Assembly (NCBI GenBank): GCA_019309685.1
Contig: JAFDFT010000170.1
Coordinates: 1 to 10,821, forward strand
Direction: 5' to 3'
DNA length: 10,821 nucleotides
Source: Deltaproteobacteria bacterium
GTDB lineage: Bacteria; Desulfobacterota; Desulfobacteria; Desulfobacterales; JAABPS01
This document shows, piece after piece, positions 7,392 to 10,821 of this stretch. The notes beneath the pieces were generated by a model that saw only the letters and a program-made list of their open reading frames with translations, ran no database searches and was not told where the DNA came from. Every line of letters starts with the position of its first letter. Position 1 is the first letter of the stretch. Position numbers and translations under genes: made by a program.

Positions 7392-8119
7392 GGGTTATTA
7401 TTTTCTGTCAGATTAATAAACACCTGTTCAAGATCTGCGTGGGTCACTTGTGCTTCTCTTTTCAAATCGTCCGTGGTTCCTTTGGCGATTAATGTGCCCT
7501 TGTGGATTACACCAATGCGATCACAAATATCTTCCGCTATCTTAAGTGTATGTGTAGACATAAAAATTGTTACGCCTTTTTTAGCCAAGTCTTTAAACAA
7601 CTCTTTTACCAGTTTGATTGCAGCTGGATCCAGGCCCACCATGGGTTCATCAACGATGATCACTTCCGGATCGTGCAATAGGGCTGCCGACATAATCAGG
7701 CGCTGTTTCATACCATGAGAATACGATTCGATCAGTTCATTAGACCAGTCGGTTAAAGAGAACATGTTTAAATTTTCTTCTGCTTTTTTGAAAAATACGT
7801 TTACGTCAACATGATACAAATCCGCAGTAAATCTAAGAAATTCCATCCCGGTTAACTTTTCATACAGATAGGGCCTGTCGGGAATAAATCCGATTTTCCT
7901 TTTTGCCTTTTCAGGATGTTCACTCATGTTGATACCGGATATAAAAACACTTCCAGTTGTCGGTTCAAGTAAACCGCCCATCATCTTGATAGTTGTTGTT
8001 TTTCCAGCGCCATTGGGTCCGATGAATCCGTAAATTTCACCTTTATCAACATTCAGGCTTAGATGATCCACTGCTGTATAATCTGCGTATTTTTTTGTAA
8101 GTTCTTTGAGTTCTATCAT
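7388..8119 (-). CDS. ABC exporter ATP-binding subunit
   Basis: This 243-residue cytoplasmic ATPase has a full set of ABC motifs: Walker A GPNGAGKTT (34-42), signature YSHGMKQ (133-139, a variant of LSGGQ), Walker B VIIVDEP with catalytic Glu158, D-loop GLD (162-164) and H-loop His190. The usual Q-loop glutamine is replaced: the segment reads IGFIPDRPYLYEKLTG (76-91), with Asp where Gln is normal. From memory this variant also occurs in other EcsA/CcmA-like exporter ATPases, so it need not mean loss of activity. The protein should power the permease encoded just downstream. It overlaps the transglutaminase gene by 4 bp (8116-8119) and the permease gene by 4 bp, so all three are probably made from one mRNA in a coupled way. 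The transported substrate cannot be told from sequence. Confidence 0.95.
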   Translation of the reverse strand: MIELKELTKKYADYTAVDHLSLNVDKGEIYGFIGPNGAGKTTTIKMMGGLLEPTTGSVFISGINMSEHPEKAKRKIGFIPDRPYLYEKLTGMEFLRFTADLYHVDVNVFFKKAEENLNMFSLTDWSNELIESYSHGMKQRLIMSAALLHDPEVIIVDEPMVGLDPAAIKLVKELFKDLAKKGVTIFMSTHTLKIAEDICDRIGVIHKGTLIAKGTTDDLKREAQVTHADLEQVFINLTENNNP

Positions 8120-9618
8120 TTTGAATAACTCTTTATTTTTAATTTAATATTACCGAGCATGCTCATCAGGTTTAATTGTTCTTTGAGTTCTCCGCTGGAA
8201 AGCCTGATATGGGAAACGTCTGCCGGCATCTGACCAAAAAGTGCGTCCGCTGTTATCCACCTGCCTATGTAAAGAAGATTCCAGGCATGATAATAAAAGC
8301 GGCCATTAAGATAAACCAGGCCCGCTTCAATTTTGGCAGGGATACCTTCAGCGCGCGCAAATGCAGCCATCAGGGCAGCGTGTTCATTACAATCGCCCAT
8401 CCGATTTTCGAGTGTGGAAAGGGCGTCCGGCAGGGATACAACCGGTTTTTTATCAATATTTTTGTGTATCCAAAAAAGAAGCTTTCTGGTTTTTTCCAGA
8501 GGTGTATCCTTATCTGATACAATCTTGTTTGTAAGATCTCGAATTTTTTTGTGATCGGACTGTATGAACGGTGTGGGCTTTAAGAAGTTTATTTCATCCT
8601 TTGTTAAATTATTTGTATCAAAAGATAAAGGAAGGTTTTGAAGGGATTCTTTTTGGATCATAAGAATATTTCCATTAAGGATTTGCCTGCCTCCGTTTAA
8701 ATACGCGTTATTTATAGTTGTTCCACTGATTTCAACTTCGAGTTTGCTGAGCGTATCGGTTTCATTTAACGGCACATTGGCGGCGATTGAAACTATCTCT
8801 ACAAGGTCGTCACTCGCCTGAACTGCCAGGTTTGAGCGTGCATCCTCAGGGGTTGTTTTTATTAACGTTATTCCCAAAAGCCCTTCCTCTTTTAAGACGT
8901 CGCCGTTTTTATCGAGCCATACCAGCTGTTTTGCTCCTTTAAAATCCATTGATATTATTGATGCTTTTACTGTCTTGTCCATTATCCGGATATCTTCAAT
9001 ATCCATAATTTTAATGTTAACCGGCTCCTGGCCCATGGTTGCCGGGTCAAAAATATCGTAGATATATTCTTTTCCTGGTTTAATGTCTGACATCCGAATG
9101 GTGTTTAAAATGCCTGCGATCAAATATGGCTTTTTTTGAAGATGGATATTTATTGAGCGACCTGCACCTGCACTTTGTGTTTTTACGGATAGAATATTGC
9201 CTGAAACAGTTCCTTTTGCGGAAAAATTAAAAATGCCTGAATTGATATTAAATTCAAATGATGAAAGTGAAAAGTCATTATCCAGCTTTCCGCGTGTGTG
9301 AATATGCAAATCATGAACCTTGCCCATGGTATTAATTCGCATGAAAATGGTTTCTTTCAACGTAAATCCGTACTCCTGCTTTGAAAAGGTAGAGTGAGTG
9401 TAACCGATTTTTTTATCATTCTGAAAAATGTTCATCCATGTATCTCTTTCAGCAGCTTCTGTAATATCTTCCTTTGAAGTGGGATCAATCGGATGGGCTG
9501 GGGCGTGATCTGGAAATAACTTGGCAGGGACCTCGAGCCGGATAGCTAAAAGAGAGGTAAATAGAAGAATGAAGAAACAGGCTACGACCCAGAAAGATTT
9601 TATTTTGCTAATTGACAT
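8116..9618 (-). CDS. membrane-anchored or secreted transglutaminase-like protein, first gene of the ABC operon
   Basis: This 500-residue protein starts with a signal-anchor (about residues 8-26, SFWVVACFFILLFTSLLAI), so the bulk should be periplasmic. The middle (about 55-330) is a beta-rich region without recognised motifs. The C-terminal part is a transglutaminase-like domain (about 360-465) with a visible Cys-His-Asp triad: Cys410 in NRMGDCNEHAALMAAFARAEGIPA, His444 in RFYYHAWNLLYI and Asp458 in WITADALFG. Such domains act as cysteine proteases, amidases or cross-linking enzymes; which one applies here is unknown. The gene leads the operon, with ATGA overlap to the ABC ATPase, so the enzyme may mature, anchor or process what the exporter moves. 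The ATG at 9618 has no good ribosome binding site, but it gives an intact signal sequence. Confidence 0.88.
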   Translation of the reverse strand: MSISKIKSFWVVACFFILLFTSLLAIRLEVPAKLFPDHAPAHPIDPTSKEDITEAAERDTWMNIFQNDKKIGYTHSTFSKQEYGFTLKETIFMRINTMGKVHDLHIHTRGKLDNDFSLSSFEFNINSGIFNFSAKGTVSGNILSVKTQSAGAGRSINIHLQKKPYLIAGILNTIRMSDIKPGKEYIYDIFDPATMGQEPVNIKIMDIEDIRIMDKTVKASIISMDFKGAKQLVWLDKNGDVLKEEGLLGITLIKTTPEDARSNLAVQASDDLVEIVSIAANVPLNETDTLSKLEVEISGTTINNAYLNGGRQILNGNILMIQKESLQNLPLSFDTNNLTKDEINFLKPTPFIQSDHKKIRDLTNKIVSDKDTPLEKTRKLLFWIHKNIDKKPVVSLPDALSTLENRMGDCNEHAALMAAFARAEGIPAKIEAGLVYLNGRFYYHAWNLLYIGRWITADALFGQMPADVSHIRLSSGELKEQLNLMSMLGNIKLKIKSYSK

Positions 9619-9815
9619 ATTCGTAAATTGTTCAGATATAGTTAGAACAAAATTGAATCAAAAATCTATACCCAATTAAAATAAGGAATCATCATTAAGT
9701 AGTCAAGAAATATTAATTGATATTTTCACCTCTCAGTAACTAAATCAGAAGTGGTTTTTTAAGTTTATCCCGCAAAAATCACATATAATCTTTATGCATT
9801 GAAAAAAGGACGACC

Positions 9816-9863
9816 CATTGGTTAATGTCTGCACAAATCATTGGTCTGAGCACTAATCCAATG
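9816..9863. promoter_or_regulatory. CATTGGT repeat cluster, possible operator
   Basis: CATTGGT occurs at 9816-9822 and 9839-9845 in the same orientation, 23 bases apart, and CCAATG at 9858-9863 is an inverted half-copy. Both direct copies are followed by CTG...CAC (GTCTGCAC and GTCTGAGCAC). Spacing of about two helical turns is typical for regulator half-sites. No known consensus is claimed. Confidence 0.3.
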
Positions 9864-10173
9864 AAAGCATGTTTAAAGATTTTGTTTACATATTGGAATG
9901 TTCTTTTTTATTTAGATAAAGTTTGCTATATTAATCCTATTAAATAATTATAGCAGTCACGAAAATAAGATACCACTTATATTCAAATGATAATTATTGC
10001 TAGCAAAAAAAGACTTATTCAAGTACACAAAAAACAGAAAAATATTTATTTTTCTAAGAAAAAGTGATCAGATCCTCAAATCCCTATTGTGAAAAGTATT
10101 CATATAATTCGCTTAAGGGGTCTGTAAATACATGAATAGAAAGCTCACAGTTAAGAGGGGAATAAGAACAGTA

Positions 10174-10205
10174 AGGCTTCATTAGTACCTCAAAGAATTA
10201 AGCCT
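10174..10205 (+). promoter_or_regulatory. small hairpin upstream of the [2Fe-2S] subunit gene
   Basis: AGGCTTCATT (10174-10183) pairs with AATTAAGCCT (10196-10205) at nine of ten positions around a 12-base loop, about 70-100 bases before the possible starts of the oxidoreductase gene. It could sit in the 5' leader. No T-run follows, so it is not a terminator. Confidence 0.25.
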
Positions 10206-10272
10206 AGAAATAAAGTCACAGCGAACAAAATTTCAAACAAAAAAACTAATTAGTAATACTGTACCAGGATAA

Positions 10273-10776
10273 TTGAGCCTCGCGCATTATGCGTTTCAAC
10301 ACAATAAAATGATTAAATTAACTGTCAATAATAAGCATTATGCGTTGGATGTAGATCCGGACATGCCCCTTTTATGGGTATTGCGCGAAAAGCTATTATT
10401 AACCGGCACAAAATATGGGTGTGGTAGAGGTTTGTGTGGTTCATGCAATGTTCTCATAGATGGAAAAGTAATTCGTTCATGTGCTATGGCAGTCTCATAC
10501 GCTGATGGAGCGAAAATTACTACTATTGAAGGATTAGCAAGTGGCAAGAAACATCCTGTTATCAAGGCGTGGATAGAAGAAGATGTCTCCCAATGCGGTT
10601 ATTGCCAGCCCGGTCAAATCATTTCTGCTGTTGCCCTTTTAGAGGAAAATCCTCATCCTACTGATTCCGATATTAATCATGCCATGTCAGATAACATTTG
10701 CCGTTGTGGGACATATAACCGAATTAAACGTGCGATTCATAGGGCAATTGAAATAAAACAAAGGTCAAGGTCGTGA
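10273..10776 (+). CDS. iorA: [2Fe-2S] subunit of an isoquinoline 1-oxidoreductase/aldehyde oxidoreductase-type molybdenum hydroxylase
   Basis: The protein is the small iron-sulfur subunit of the xanthine oxidase family. The plant-type cluster motif is complete: Cys50, Cys55, Cys58 (CGRGLCGSC) and Cys70; the second cluster has Cys108, Cys111 (QCGYC), Cys143 and Cys145 (NICRCGTY). It passes electrons from the molybdenum site to an external acceptor. Segments such as HPVIKAWIEEDVSQCGYCQPGQI resemble IorA most. The frame can begin at TTG 10273 (167 residues), but ATG 10309 (155 residues, MIKLTVNNKHYALDV) matches where the family usually begins; neither has a strong ribosome binding site, and I favour 10309. 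The stop overlaps the next gene by 4 bp. It is the first gene of the operon and divergent from the ABC operon. Confidence 0.9.
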   Translation: MSLAHYAFQHNKMIKLTVNNKHYALDVDPDMPLLWVLREKLLLTGTKYGCGRGLCGSCNVLIDGKVIRSCAMAVSYADGAKITTIEGLASGKKHPVIKAWIEEDVSQCGYCQPGQIISAVALLEENPHPTDSDINHAMSDNICRCGTYNRIKRAIHRAIEIKQRSRS

Positions 10777-10821
10777 GAAAAATTGTGAAGATAAACCGCC
10801 GCAAGTTTCTTAAAATAACTG
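10773..10821 (+). CDS. iorB: start of the molybdopterin-binding large subunit (IorB-like), Tat signal, cut off by the window edge
   Basis: GTG at 10773 overlaps the preceding TGA (GTGA at 10773-10776) and opens a frame that runs to the window end: MRKIVKINRRKFLKITG. This contains a twin-arginine motif (RRKFLK), as expected for IorB-type large subunits, which are exported folded through the Tat system carrying their small subunit along. Identification rests on 16 residues plus the neighbour, so the operon context carries most of the weight. If correct, the enzyme works in the periplasm and hydroxylates an N-heterocycle or aldehyde; the substrate is unknown. Confidence 0.7.
   Translation, partial: MRKIVKINRRKFLKIT

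Larger units (their letters stand above)
9619..10272. other. long AT-rich divergent intergenic region, no gene seen
   Basis: This stretch separates the ABC operon from the divergent oxidoreductase genes, so it should hold both promoters. I see no credible gene: frames at 9861 (28 codons) and 10132 (17 codons) lack properly spaced ribosome binding sites. Visible structure: GTTC/GAAC arms flank an AT-rich centre at 9632-9650, close to the transglutaminase start; repeats of CATTGGT lie at 9816-9863; the AT-rich arms AATAATTAT and ATAATTATT lie around 9945-10000; and a hairpin sits at 10174-10205. Confidence 0.6.

Noticed and set aside
9861..9947. 28-codon plus-strand frame (MKACLKILFTYW...)
   Set aside because: No ribosome binding site, AT-rich low-complexity translation, and no clear neighbour relation.
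10132..10185. 17-codon plus-strand frame (MNRKLTVKRGIRTVRLH) upstream of the [2Fe-2S] gene
   Set aside because: AAGGGG is about 13 bases away and no attenuator structure fits; likely chance.
10338..10565. 75-codon minus-strand frame inside the [2Fe-2S] gene
   Set aside because: Antisense shadow of a gene whose eight cluster cysteines are all present.

Overview
The window looks like chromosomal DNA of an AT-rich, anaerobic, Gram-negative bacterium, most likely a sulfate-reducing type from Desulfobacterota (the former Deltaproteobacteria). That is inferred from the gene families: a ZraS-like sensor kinase, an AsmA-family envelope protein, a transglutaminase/ABC-exporter operon, a YchF-like GTPase paralogue and an isoquinoline-oxidoreductase-type molybdenum hydroxylase. 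No rRNA, tRNA, CRISPR array, phage gene or complete insertion sequence is visible.

From left to right: (1) 1-1384, minus strand, most of a membrane-bound PAS/HisKA sensor kinase whose ATPase domain lies beyond the left edge. (2) 1385-1606, a spacer holding a short degenerate repeat. (3) 1607-2635, minus, a YchF/OLA1-like GTPase paralogue with altered G motifs. (4) 2636-3121, a spacer that holds a 48-residue single-pass membrane protein on the plus strand, preceded by a strong hairpin and a possible leader peptide. (5) 3122-5184, minus, an AsmA-family gene whose reading frame is broken inside its membrane anchor by an exact 17-bp tandem duplication. (6) 5185-5702, a spacer rich in inverted repeats, ending in a 97-nt imperfect palindrome that folds best as minus-strand RNA, just after the ABC permease stop codon. 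(7) 5703-9618, minus, three genes overlapping by 4 bp each: a secreted or membrane-anchored transglutaminase-like protein, an ABC ATPase and an ABC-2-type permease. (8) 9619-10272, a long AT-rich divergent spacer with CATTGGT repeats. (9) 10273-10821, plus, the [2Fe-2S] subunit of an IorAB-type hydroxylase, overlapping the start of a Tat-exported molybdopterin subunit cut off by the right edge.

The transglutaminase, ATPase and permease form one translationally coupled unit and probably work together at the cell envelope. The two right-hand genes should together make one periplasmic molybdenum enzyme. The remaining genes look like independent transcription units. The items most worth checking are the 17-bp duplication in the AsmA gene, the palindromic element at 5579-5675, and the small membrane protein with its structured leader. 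I see no clear, complete and novel multi-gene defence or mobile system here.
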